A stretch of DNA of 39,158 nt from Kiritimatiellota bacterium. Its GTDB lineage: Bacteria; Verrucomicrobiota; Lentisphaeria; Oligosphaerales; JAADHN01. This document shows, piece by piece, positions 24,122 through 33,800 of this stretch; within the stretch, counting starts at the first letter, position 1, and every line of letters starts with the position of its first letter. The notes under the pieces are model-generated. The model was given only the letters and a program-made list of their open reading frames with translations. It was not told the origin of the DNA and searched no databases. Position numbers and translations under genes: made by a program. The stretch lies in contig JAADHN010000136.1 of NCBI GenBank assembly GCA_013151865.1, positions 1-39,158 of the forward strand. Direction: 5' to 3'.

Positions 24122-26155
24122 ATGCAGGGCGTGTTGATCGTTTCCGCGGACCCCGCCGTTCGAACGTCGCTCCGAGTCATTCTCCAGCACGGCCGGACGG
24201 TGCACGAACGAATGACTGCCGCGGATGCCCTCGCTCTGGCCGCGACTCAGCGGATGGATGTGATCTTCGTGGACGATGTCTTCCCGGACGCCGGTGCGGC
24301 GGACTTGGTCCGCGAACTCAGTCGGCTCGGTTACGGGCCGCAGATCGTGCCCCTGCTCCTCTCTCTGGATCCGCCTTGCACGGAGCCGTTTCAGCCATAC
24401 GGAGTGCGGCATTTCGTGGCCAAGCCCTTTCAAGTGGCGCGGATTCGCGAGATCGTCGGCATCATCGAGTACCCATCCCCGCAACAGCAGAACCCTTTGC
24501 CGACCGAGACCTGGCATGACGCCCACCCTGCTCCCGCCATGATCGGTGGTCCCGTTTCCGCCTTGGGAGGGGGGGCGCATGACGGTGCGCTACCGGTGAG
24601 CATTCGGGAAGTGGCCCAGCGGCTCCAAAGACTGCTCTCGCGCTCCCTGAAGCGGGCCGACCTGTTCCGGGCCTTCGCCGAAGCCTTGGAAGAACAGTTC
24701 GACGTGGACAACGTGGTCATCCTGCTGCCGGCCGATGACACACCCGAATTCCGCGTCTTTTCCGGCAATGTGGTGGACGAGGTTCGCGAACAGTTTTTCA
24801 TCCCCTTCGGCCAACCTCTTCTGGCCGCATTGGCGCGTCTCGGCGAGCCTTTCGATCTGCGTGCCGACCACCGGCTTGAGCGGACTCAAGCGGACGGGGC
24901 GCGGCTCTATGCGGAACGACTCGGCATCCGGTTGCTCTGCCCCGTGCTGTCCCGGGGACGTCTCCTGGCCCTGGTCGGTCTGAGCCGGTCCCACCGGTAC
25001 GAGGAGGGGGCCGCTTTCCGCGACCTGCTCCGTGTTTTCCTCTCGTTCTTTGCGCGGGCCCTCGAACACGCTACCGAGCATGAACACCTCTCTGCCGGAG
25101 AAGCCCGGTACCGCATGATCGTCGACGCCCTGCCGGCCGGGGCTGTCCTGGCCTCGACAGACGGGACGTGCCTCGAAATCAATCGGGCTGCCGCGGCATT
25201 GCTCCGGATCGACCGGGAACGGTTCATCGGCCTCCCGGTCGAGAAGCTCGATTCACGCCTGGCAGGGCTGGTCCGGGAAACGTTGGCAACAGACCGTTGT
25301 CCCGCTCCCCGGCTCGTCCCTCTGCCGGCCGGCCCGGTGGAAGTCAGTACCGCCGCGGCGTTCGACCGGACTTTTCCCGGCGGCGTCGTTCTCATGCTGC
25401 GCCGCGGCGCCGTCGAGGCGGCGGGGGGGGACGGGGATGCTTCGGCCCAAACGCCCAACAACTGGCAGCGCCTCGCCGATGCCCTGGCCCACAACTTCAA
25501 GAACGCGCTGGTGCCGGTGAAGACTTGCGCCGAACTCCTCCCCGAACGCCACGACGATGAGGAATTCCGGCAGTCGTTTTTCCAAGTCACGCGCGATGGA
25601 CTTGACCGTGTCGACGCCTGGATCGAACAGCTTTCCCGTTTTGCCCAGATCGAGGCCGTCGGACGGCGACTCACGACATTTTCCCTCCACGACGCACTCG
25701 AAGGCGCCCTGGAAAAAGCGGTGGCCGAATTCCCGGAGATGAGCGTCGACGTGGCCCGCGATTACAGCGGCAAAGACAAGCTCCGGGCGGCGCGTGGCGT
25801 AATCGAACAGGCCTTCGTCGAACTCATCCGAAACGCCCTGACCGCCATGAAAGAGAACGGCGAACCGCGGCTTCGATTGTGCACGCAGGTGTTCGCTGCC
25901 GCGGTCCAGGCCACGATCATCGACAATGGTCCGGGCGTCCCGCCCGAACATGTGCAAACTGTGTTCGAACCGTTCCATACCAATGGCATTTCCGGTTTGG
26001 GGCTCGGGCTCAGTTACGTTCGGAACGCCGTCCGGATCCATCGGGGCAAGGTCAAACTCGTGCCCGCCATCGGCGCCGGGGCGTGCTTCCAGGTCGTCCT
26101 TCCCACGAACCTGACGGCGGAAAAAGCCGCCGTCGGGTTGGATGCGGCAGGCTGA
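24122..26155 (+). CDS. Degenerate receiver-GAF-PAS-kinase protein, probable pseudokinase
   Basis: 677 residues. The ATG at 24122 follows TAGGAGGAACC, an excellent site, 42 bases after the kinase gene. Residues 1-125 are a receiver domain: Asp51 (FVDD) and Lys101 (FVAKPF) are kept, but the acidic pair that binds magnesium is Ser8-Ala9 (IVSADP, against VVDDEP in the neighbouring regulator). GAF-like residues about 165-325 and a PAS domain about 330-430 follow. The kinase core parallels that of the upstream kinase (LLPERHDDEEFRQSF against LLPERGDEPEFRAEF), but the H-box is LAHNFKNALVP, with His457 followed by Asn instead of the conserved Glu. The ATPase domain looks usable (ELIRNALTAM, DNGPGVP, GLGLGLSYV). 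It may therefore be a scaffold, phosphatase or titration partner rather than a kinase. That is inference. Confidence 0.9.
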   Translation: MQGVLIVSADPAVRTSLRVILQHGRTVHERMTAADALALAATQRMDVIFVDDVFPDAGAADLVRELSRLGYGPQIVPLLLSLDPPCTEPFQPYGVRHFVAKPFQVARIREIVGIIEYPSPQQQNPLPTETWHDAHPAPAMIGGPVSALGGGAHDGALPVSIREVAQRLQRLLSRSLKRADLFRAFAEALEEQFDVDNVVILLPADDTPEFRVFSGNVVDEVREQFFIPFGQPLLAALARLGEPFDLRADHRLERTQADGARLYAERLGIRLLCPVLSRGRLLALVGLSRSHRYEEGAAFRDLLRVFLSFFARALEHATEHEHLSAGEARYRMIVDALPAGAVLASTDGTCLEINRAAAALLRIDRERFIGLPVEKLDSRLAGLVRETLATDRCPAPRLVPLPAGPVEVSTAAAFDRTFPGGVVLMLRRGAVEAAGGDGDASAQTPNNWQRLADALAHNFKNALVPVKTCAELLPERHDDEEFRQSFFQVTRDGLDRVDAWIEQLSRFAQIEAVGRRLTTFSLHDALEGALEKAVAEFPEMSVDVARDYSGKDKLRAARGVIEQAFVELIRNALTAMKENGEPRLRLCTQVFAAAVQATIIDNGPGVPPEHVQTVFEPFHTNGISGLGLGLSYVRNAVRIHRGKVKLVPAIGAGACFQVVLPTNLTAEKAAVGLDAAG

Positions 26156-26520
26156 GACGATGGATCGGCGGTGCGGTCCCGGGGCATGCCGGCGTCGTGG
26201 GACGCGCCCGCACCTCCACCGAACCCACTCGGGACAGGCGCCCCTCTCCCGCCCCTCTCCGGCCTGTCCCAAGCAGCGAGACAGGAATCGTCGGGGTGTG
26301 CAAGCGGAACATGCGCATGGGGCGACTCGCGAGCAGCGGCCCGGTCCGTACGGCCGCCGGGATCGCCCTCCAGGGGGAATCGCCGGGAGTGTGCTTTCGT
26401 GCAATTTGGGCGTCGCCAGGTTTGCGTGGGTGCGAGTACTGGTGCAAACAAGTAAACCGGGCACTTTGACCCGTGACAACGGCGGTCGCCGGCCCGGGCG
26501 CCACAGGGAGTTCCATCTCC
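26156..26520. other. Intergenic region between pseudokinase and NtrC-type regulator
   Basis: 365 bases, an unusually wide gap inside an apparent operon. It contains the hairpin with a duplicated 11-base loop motif (26231-26270). No convincing coding frame. A GTG at 26473 would extend the regulator by 16 residues. No -24/-12 sigma-54 promoter (TGGC-N8-TTGC pattern) was found here. Confidence 0.5.
26231..26270. repeat. 9-bp hairpin enclosing a tandem 11-bp pyrimidine repeat
   Basis: GGGACAGGC (26231-26239) pairs perfectly with GCCTGTCCC (26262-26270). The loop region holds two exact adjacent copies of CGCCCCTCTCC (26239-26249 and 26250-26260). On the opposite strand the loop has G-runs (GGGG, GGG, GGGG). 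It may be an RNA processing or attenuation element between the two coding regions. Confidence 0.5.
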
Positions 26521-27888
26521 GTGAAGACACTTTTGGTCGTAGACGACGAGCCCGGCGTGCGGTTCTCCCTCGAAACCGTGTTCCAGCGCCAGTATCGCGT
26601 GGTCGCAGTGGAAAACGGCGAGCAGGCCGTCGAAGCCCTGCGCACGGAAAGCCCGGACTTGGCCATCGTCGATATTCTCATGCCCGACATGTCCGGTCTG
26701 GACTTGCTGCCCCTCCTCAAGCAGGAAGATCCCCAACTGCCCGTGATCATGCTCTCCGCGCTCAAAGACGTGTCGAAAGTCGTGGACGCGATCCAACGCG
26801 GCGCCGCGCAGTATTTGACAAAACCCTTCGATGTGGACGAACTCCGCCTGGCCGTGCGTATGGCCCTGAGAAACGCGGGACGCCTCAATGAATTGACCGC
26901 ACTCGAAAGCGAAATGACCCGGTGGTACGATACATCGAGCATCGTCGGCGAATCCCGGGCCTGGCGCGAAACCTTGGCTGTGGCCCAACGGGCCGCGGCT
27001 TCACCGGACACCACTATCATGCTGTACGGCGAGAGCGGGACGGGCAAGGAACTCCTCGCCCGCCTGATTCACGCCCGGAGTCCTCGACGCAACGCACCCA
27101 TGATGCCCATTCATTGCGCCGCAGTCCCCGAAGCCCTGATGGAAAGTGAACTGTTCGGCCATGAAAAGGGCAGTTTCACCGGGGCCATGGAACGCCGTCG
27201 GGGGTGCGTCGAACTGGCCGATACGGGCACCCTGTTCCTGGACGAAATCGGTGAAATGCCTGCTGCCATGCAGAGCAAGCTGCTTCGCTTTCTCCAGGAT
27301 CACGAGTTCATGCGAGTGGGGGGCAGCGCCATCCTGCACGCCAATGTCCGCGTCATCGCCGCCACGAACCGAGATCTGAAAAAAGGGGTGAGCGAAGGCT
27401 GGTTCCGGGAAGACCTTTTCTACCGTCTGAACGTTGTGCCGATTACCATTCCGCCTCTGCGGGATCGTCCGGAAGACATCCCCTTGCTCGTGAATCATTA
27501 CGTGTCGCATTTCGCCCGGGAATGCCGGGGCGCTATGGAGAGTGTGCACGCCGCCGCCATGGAAATCCTCTGCAACTATCCTTGGCCCGGCAACATCCGT
27601 GAACTCCGCAACGTGATCGAGCGGGCCATCGTCCTCAACGGTGCGGCCCGAGAACTCACCCCGGCCCATCTTCCCGCCGAACTCGAGGGGGGCGCGGCTG
27701 GGACTTCGGCCGGCCCATCGCCCGCCTCGTTTCCCGTATCCCTGCAACAGGAGGTTCGGGAACTCGAAACCCGCCTGATCCGGGCCGCGCTCATTGAAGC
27801 CGGCGGCAACCTCTCCCAGGCCGCCGTGCTCCTCCAAACCACGCGCCGAATCCTCAAGTACAAGATCGACCAGCTCGGCTTGGATTGA
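26521..27888 (+). CDS. NtrC-family sigma-54-dependent response regulator
   Basis: 455 residues from the GTG at 26521, with AGGGAG 10 bases upstream, which starts directly at the receiver domain ([12 protein letters not shown]). GTG at 26473 is an alternative giving 471 residues. The receiver (1-115) is intact: Asp8, Asp9, phosphoacceptor Asp51 ([11 protein letters not shown]) and Lys101. The AAA+ sigma-54 interaction domain (about 133-370) has Walker A GESGTGKE, the sigma-54 contact loop as GSFTGA (a common variant of GAFTGA), Walker [11 protein letters not shown], and [15 protein letters not shown]. The C-terminus is a Fis-type helix-turn-helix ([20 protein letters not shown]). Once phosphorylated it should activate sigma-54 promoters. 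It is the likely output of the upstream kinase pair. A secreted polysaccharide lyase gene lies 214 bases downstream, but no sigma-54 site is visible before it, so the target genes are unknown. Confidence 0.96.
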   Translation: MKTLLVVDDEPGVRFSLETVFQRQYRVVAVENGEQAVEALRTESPDLAIVDILMPDMSGLDLLPLLKQEDPQLPVIMLSALKDVSKVVDAIQRGAAQYLTKPFDVDELRLAVRMALRNAGRLNELTALESEMTRWYDTSSIVGESRAWRETLAVAQRAAASPDTTIMLYGESGTGKELLARLIHARSPRRNAPMMPIHCAAVPEALMESELFGHEKGSFTGAMERRRGCVELADTGTLFLDEIGEMPAAMQSKLLRFLQDHEFMRVGGSAILHANVRVIAATNRDLKKGVSEGWFREDLFYRLNVVPITIPPLRDRPEDIPLLVNHYVSHFARECRGAMESVHAAAMEILCNYPWPGNIRELRNVIERAIVLNGAARELTPAHLPAELEGGAAGTSAGPSPASFPVSLQQEVRELETRLIRAALIEAGGNLSQAAVLLQTTRRILKYKIDQLGLD

Positions 27889-28102
27889 TTCCGGGCTTGG
27901 GGTGCGTGCAAATCGAACGAATGCACGAATCGGGCCGATGCCTGGCGGAGGACGATCCCGACGGACGGGAGAGCTGTGGGGAACGGCAACGCCTGCGGTT
28001 CGCGTGGCGTCTTGCAAGGGCTTCGGCTGTGAGGTCGCAAGGGCGCGGAGGCCAATACGTCCCCGAGTCGCCCCGTTCTCACAGAGAACGAAGGAACGCG
28101 TC

Positions 28103-30811
28103 ATGTCCTTTTGCCACATGTTCCGCGGCCCCCTCGAACACTGCCTCGCCGGCCCGCTCCGGATTCCGATCTCTTGCTTGGCAGTGCTCGCACTCGCAGG
28201 CGACGGCGCTCCACTTCGGGGCGCTTCCAACGCCACGCTCCGGGCGGCGGACAAGGCGCCCCGTCGGATCGACTTCCCGAACTCGGGATTCGAACAGGGC
28301 GCGACAGGGTGGACTATCCCAAAACAGTCCACGTTGGCGACTGTATCCGCCGAACAGGCGGCCACCGGGCGATATTCCCTGAGAATCACCGATACCTCGA
28401 AACGGGGCGGGTCGAATGTCAGTGGCCCCAGGGTCCTGCTGCCCGGCGAAGGGTTCTATCGCATTCGCGGCAAAGTGTATCCTGTTTCGGGAAGCGGCCT
28501 GGGAATCTATGTCCGTCGGTTCGACAAAAACGGGAAAGCCCTCGGAGACGCCACGCACCTCCTGGGACTCGGAGGCGCAGAACGGGCTTGGCGGACCTTC
28601 GAGACCTCGCTGATGGTCTCATCGGAAGTCCGGTCCCTCCAGTTCTGGATCCACAGTTACGACAAGGCAGTGGTCACCGCGTACCTGGACGACTTCGAAA
28701 TCGACGCCATTGCTTTGCGCAGCGACGGCACAAACGAACGTTCCATAAAGGACCTGACCGTCATTCGCGAGCGCCTGACTCGGGCGGCCCTCGGATCGGC
28801 CGGCGCTTTCGACGATGTGCGTCGCTACATGGCCGAACAGCAATCGGATGGCAGCTGGACGGACATCGACTACGAGAATCGCAACCGCACCTCTTGGGCG
28901 CCCACGCGGCACGTGAGCCGAATCTACCGGATGGCCCGGGCCTGGCGTCATCCGGATTCCCCGCTCCACAACGACCCCGAACTTCGCGGGGCCATCCTCC
29001 GCGCCTGGGATTCGTGGACACGCCAAGACCTCAAGTGCCCGAACTGGTGGTACAATGTCATCGGCGTGCCCCGCATCGTCTATCGCGCCATGCTTCTCAT
29101 GGGGTCGGAACTGACTTCCGAACAGTTCAAGGCCGGGATTCGCATTCTCCGGAATGCCAAACTGGGAATGACGGGTCAGAACTTGGTTTGGGTCGCGGAA
29201 GTGACCGTGGCCCGAGGCTGTCTGGAACAAGATCCATGGACCGTTCAACTGGCCTTTCGGCGTATGGCGGACGAGATCCAGGTGGGCCTCGGGGAAGGCA
29301 TTCAACCGGACTACAGTTTCTACCAACATGGAACGCAGCTCTACAACGGCGGGTACGGAAAAGGTTTTTCTCGGGACTGCGCCTACTTTGCCGCCCTTGG
29401 CCGCGGAACGTGTTTCGCCTTTGGCAAAGACCGGATCGAGACCCTCGTCGCCTACCTGCTCGACGGCCAGCAATGGATGGTCCGCGGGCCCGTTTTCGAT
29501 TATAGCGCCTGCGGCCGCGAAATCGCCCGCAAAGGGGGCGGTAAGGCGGCCGGCCTGGCAGACGCCTGCCGCTCCCTGCTCGAACTCGACGCCGCCGCTC
29601 TCCCGCGGCGTGACGAACTCGAACGCTTCCGGGAACGCCTCGAACACCCCACCCCAGAAAACGCTCTGCGCGGAAACCGCCATTTCTGGCGGGCCGACTA
29701 CATGACTCACCACCGGGCCGCTTTCATGGTCTCGGTCCGAATGACCTCCCCCCGCACCCTCCAGACCGAGACCTGCAACGCCGAAAACCTCCTTGGGCGA
29801 CATCTCTCGGACGGAGTGATGTACCTGTATCGGCGCGGCGACGAGTACAAGAACGTTTTTCCGCTCTGGGACTGGAAGCGGCTGCCCGGCATCACGGTCG
29901 AACTCACGCCCGACCCCCCGGCGACCCGCAACGGTCAACGCGGGAAACGGGACTTTGTCGGTGGCGTGTCCGACGGCGTTTATGGACTGGCCGCCATGGA
30001 TTTCGCCCGGGGCCGATTGACCGCCCGCAAGAGCTGGTTCTTCTTCGACCGGGAAATCGTTTGCCTCGGGGCCGGTATCACGTGCCCCACCGATTTCCCT
30101 GTGGTCACTTCGCTCAATCAGTGTCGGCTCAAGGGGAAAGTGACCGTCGCAGACACGACCGGGAACGCGCGTCCCTCGAGCCGCGGGGAACACCGCCTGC
30201 AGGCGCCCGGTTGGGTCCTGCACGACGGCGTGGCTTATGTTTTCCCGGAAAGTGCGAGAGTGACGGTTCGGAACGCGTCGCAATCCGGCAACTGGCGACG
30301 GATCAACCATGTCTACCCGAAGACCGAACTTTCGATGGGCGTCTTCAGCCTCTGGATCGACCACGGAAAGCAGGTTGAAAACGGCGCCTACCGATACGTG
30401 GTCGTGCCGGAGGTCACACCGGCCACGGCGGCGGCCATCGCGGCCCGGTCGCCCGTGACCGTGCTCTCCAATACGGCGCAGAGGCAAGCTGTTCGGCACA
30501 ATGAGTCAGGCGTCTTGGGAATCGTCTTCTGGACGCCCGGCAGTCAATCCCTCCCGGACGGATCCCGAATCGGCGTGGATCGAGCCTGCCTGCTCTTGCT
30601 CCGACCGGACGGGAAACGGGGGATGAGGCTCGCCGTCGCCAATCCCGAGAATCGCCCCCTCGACCTCACCGTCACTTTGAAGGCCCGGTTCGAAGGCGAG
30701 GGGTGCGTGTGGTCCGCCGCAGACGGGGTGACCCGGGTCCGTTTTGCCCTTCCCGACGGGCCCCTTGCCGGCAGCAGCGTGGTCCGGCGCCTCTCGCGCC
30801 CCGGGCCGTGA
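28103..30811 (+). CDS. Secreted family 8 polysaccharide lyase with N-terminal CBM
   Basis: 902 residues from the ATG at 28103, with AAGGAA 8 bases upstream. A signal peptide (about 1-38, PISCLAVLALAGDGA) is followed by a CBM4/9-like jelly roll at about 50-205 (FPNSGFEQGATGWTIP, YLDDFEIDAI). The lyase is the PL8 fold of hyaluronate, chondroitin AC and xanthan lyases: an (alpha/alpha) toroid at about 215-560 followed by beta-sandwich domains. Conserved residues can be placed: Trp315/Trp316 in NWWYNVIGVP, Asn360 in TGQNLVW, His409 in SFYQHGTQLYNGGYG and Tyr418 nine residues later, the spacing seen in known PL8 enzymes. FPLWDWKRLPGIT is also typical. It cleaves uronic-acid polysaccharide by beta-elimination outside the cytoplasm; whether the substrate is hyaluronan, chondroitin or another polymer cannot be told. 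It is convergent with the mannosidase gene. Confidence 0.94.
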   Translation: MSFCHMFRGPLEHCLAGPLRIPISCLAVLALAGDGAPLRGASNATLRAADKAPRRIDFPNSGFEQGATGWTIPKQSTLATVSAEQAATGRYSLRITDTSKRGGSNVSGPRVLLPGEGFYRIRGKVYPVSGSGLGIYVRRFDKNGKALGDATHLLGLGGAERAWRTFETSLMVSSEVRSLQFWIHSYDKAVVTAYLDDFEIDAIALRSDGTNERSIKDLTVIRERLTRAALGSAGAFDDVRRYMAEQQSDGSWTDIDYENRNRTSWAPTRHVSRIYRMARAWRHPDSPLHNDPELRGAILRAWDSWTRQDLKCPNWWYNVIGVPRIVYRAMLLMGSELTSEQFKAGIRILRNAKLGMTGQNLVWVAEVTVARGCLEQDPWTVQLAFRRMADEIQVGLGEGIQPDYSFYQHGTQLYNGGYGKGFSRDCAYFAALGRGTCFAFGKDRIETLVAYLLDGQQWMVRGPVFDYSACGREIARKGGGKAAGLADACRSLLELDAAALPRRDELERFRERLEHPTPENALRGNRHFWRADYMTHHRAAFMVSVRMTSPRTLQTETCNAENLLGRHLSDGVMYLYRRGDEYKNVFPLWDWKRLPGITVELTPDPPATRNGQRGKRDFVGGVSDGVYGLAAMDFARGRLTARKSWFFFDREIVCLGAGITCPTDFPVVTSLNQCRLKGKVTVADTTGNARPSSRGEHRLQAPGWVLHDGVAYVFPESARVTVRNASQSGNWRRINHVYPKTELSMGVFSLWIDHGKQVENGAYRYVVVPEVTPATAAAIAARSPVTVLSNTAQRQAVRHNESGVLGIVFWTPGSQSLPDGSRIGVDRACLLLLRPDGKRGMRLAVANPENRPLDLTVTLKARFEGEGCVWSAADGVTRVRFALPDGPLAGSSVVRRLSRPGP

Positions 30812-30896
30812 GCCCCGGAACTCACCCGCGCAGCGTTGGGGGCGCCCAGAATCGAGCGGTCGCACGGTTCGGCCGAGAACTTGCGGGGCGGGGTCC

Positions 30897-33800
30897 TCAC
30901 ATCCGAATCCGAAACGTGCGCACCTGGAACGGCTCGATCCGGAACTGGAACGCCCCGTCCGTGAGAGGCAGAGCAGGACCCGGGTCTTCTTCGATGAAGT
31001 TGCAGGGGACCACGGTGCTCGGTGCGGGATCGAAGGCTGCGCGAACCGGCGTCCGGCCCCCATGCGCCTCGTAGAACCGGGCGATCCAGCCATCTCCGTC
31101 TTGGGCGGGCTTGAGCGTGTCGAGCACGACCCCCGCGCCTTCGATACGGCAGAAAGAGCGCGAGCGGTCGGACGGCGGACCTGCCGAGGGCAACCCGGGC
31201 ACGGCGCGGAGCGGTGCGTTCAGTTCCGCGGCGGCGCGGACCGTCCCGCCTTCGGTCCAGCCGCCGAGGTGCGGCAGCAGGGCGTAGACAAAGCGATGGC
31301 GTCCCAAGTCGGCCTTCGGGTCGGGGTACTCGGGGCCCCGCAACAGGGTCAGGCGCAGCACATTCCCTCTCACATCGCAACCGTACCGAGAATCGTTCAA
31401 GAGGCTGACCCCGTATCCGGCTTCGGACAAGTCCATCCAGCGTTGGGCCGCCACCTCGAACTTCTGCTCTTCCCAGCTCGTGTTCCGGTGTGTGGGCCGC
31501 TCGACCGCACCGAACTGCACCTCGAAGGTTGCGTGCGGACTCCGCACCGCCACAGGAAACGCCACTTTAAGCATTGTCTGACGCTCGCGCCAATCCACCA
31601 CCGCACTGAAATCGATGCGCGGCGTCTGCCGGTAGATCCGAATGTCGCACGTGATCCGCGTCTTGCGATACTTGCGGCTCACACGCACCGTCGCCCGCAC
31701 GGGACCGGTCTCGACCACCTCGATCCGGGCGGCCCCCTCGAATCGGTATCGCTTCCTGTCAAAGGTGTCGTGGACGTTCCAAGCGGCCTCCCGCTCCGGG
31801 CCGTCCTGGAAAAGCTGCCAGTCATTAGCCCGGGCGCCGTCGGAAAGCACTTCACGTCCGTTGCGTTTGTCCAACAGACGGATGATCGCCCCCTCTTTGT
31901 CAAGCTCGATTCGGAAAAACTGGTTTTCGAGGCAGTCCCTGTCAGCAACAAGCGCCGCGTCGGTTTCCGGTGCGTGGCCTCGGCGCACCAGAAAGCCTTC
32001 GATGCCCATAGCCGGCGCCGACGCCGGTTCGAAAACCACTCGGGCCGCCCCGGACGGCCCCCGCTCGACGACCTGCGCCGGACAGGCGCAACCGTTCGAG
32101 TCGATCAATTGCACCGGATCGTCGCCGGGAAGCTCGATGACCGCCTCGACCGGGTCCGAACGCTCCCAGGAAAGGGCGTTGAGCACTGTCAAATCGCCCC
32201 CGACAGCCGCGATTTCCGCCAGGGCCGCGGCCGCCCGGTCCCGGACCGTCTTGGCGGTTTTGGCGGCCCGGGCATGGTCGGCGGCGGCATCGACATATAC
32301 CTCGCCGATCGAACTGCCCGGCAGGATGTCGTGAAACTGCTGCAACAAAACGCGCCGCCAGGCGTCGTGCAGCAAAGCGGGCTCCAGCGATGTGCCGGAC
32401 ATCTGAGCGAGTGAAGCCCAAACTTCCGCTTCCCGCAACAGTAGTTCCGTGCGCCGGTTGGCCTGTTTCGTCCGACTCTGGCTGGTGTACGTACCCCGGT
32501 GCGTCTCGAGGTAGAGTTCGCCTTCCCATACCGGCAGGTCGCGGGCCGTTTTCGCCGCGCGGTCGTAGAACTCTTCTTCCCCGGCAATGCGTGTGGCCGG
32601 CAGGCCGGGAAAGGTCCGGGCCCGTTCGGCGAATTCGAGCATCTGGGCTGTGGGGCCCCCGCCGCCGTCGCCGTATCCGAAGGGCAGCAGCAACTCGTCG
32701 TAGACTCCCTTTTCCCGGAAGTTCTCCCAACCCGCCGCCAGTTGTTCCGGGCGCGGAGCGCCGTTGTACCCGGACGGAAGCTTCGGGATGTGCGCCAGGA
32801 CGCGACTGCCGTCGATTCCTTGCCAGTGGAACAGGTGGTGCGGAAACGGGTTCGTGCTTTGCCAGTGCAGCTTGCATGTGAAGAAATAGTCGATCCCGCA
32901 TCCCTTGAGGATTTGGGGCAGGTTGCCGGGATAACCGAACACATCGGGCAGCCAGCACGTCCGGGGCCGCGTGCCGAACTCCGCGGCAAAAAACTCGAGT
33001 CCGTACAGGATTTGGCGAATCAGCGATTCGCCCGAGGGTACATTGCAGTCCGATTCCACCCACAGCGCCCCCGTAGTATGCCAGCGCCCGGCTTTCGCCC
33101 ACTTGCGGATTTCGGCATACAGGTCCGGGTATACCTCCCGCACATAGGCATAAAGTTGGGCTTGGCTGCAGGAAAAATGGAACTCCGGGTACTGCTCGAG
33201 CAGGCGTACGGCGGTAGAAAAAGTCCGCGCACATTTCCGGATGGTCTCGCGGACGGGCCAGAGCCAGGCGGTGTCGATATGCGTGTGCCCCGCCAGAAGG
33301 ATTCGCCCGCCTTCGGGGTCCGGCGCGATGTCGCCGACGCGCTCGTGGAGCAGGGCGCGCGCCGATTCGGCGTCGCGACGGAGACGTTCCGACTCGACCG
33401 TCAGGTCGATCTCGAGCAGCGCTGCCTCCAGGGCCGCCGCGAGCCGGTCGCGCCGGCGTGGGTCGCGCACGGCGCGCACGGCCTCCCAAGTGAAAAGCAA
33501 ATCGAGCCACGCCGCTTCCATCACGCGGTCCACAAGGACCAACGCGGCGCCGTCGAATCGCCCGAACCCCCGGCGCAGGCCCGGCTCGCGCCACGCCCGG
33601 GCCAGGGACATGGCCTCGATCGTCAGTTCGTGCGGACCTGCCGCCGGCAAGGGGACCCGTGTGTGGTTCGCGTCGACTCCCGCCCAGGGGCGACCGTCCA
33701 CCGACAGCAACGATTCCAGGTCGCTGAAGCCGAAATCGAGGAGCATGGCCGTTCCGGGGTCGGCCGACGGCGCCGGAACTTCGAACCGGGTCCGCAGAAA

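Noticed and set aside
21590-27888. A PrsK/PrsR-type PEP-CTERM exosortase regulatory pair
   Set aside because: The multi-helix sensor, GAF and NtrC output are reminiscent of it, but no PEP-CTERM motif, exosortase or glycosyltransferase genes are in the window.
30790-30896. A shared bidirectional terminator between the convergent PL8 and GH38 genes
   Set aside because: There is GC-rich partial symmetry (CCGGG with CCCGG) but no U-run on either strand.
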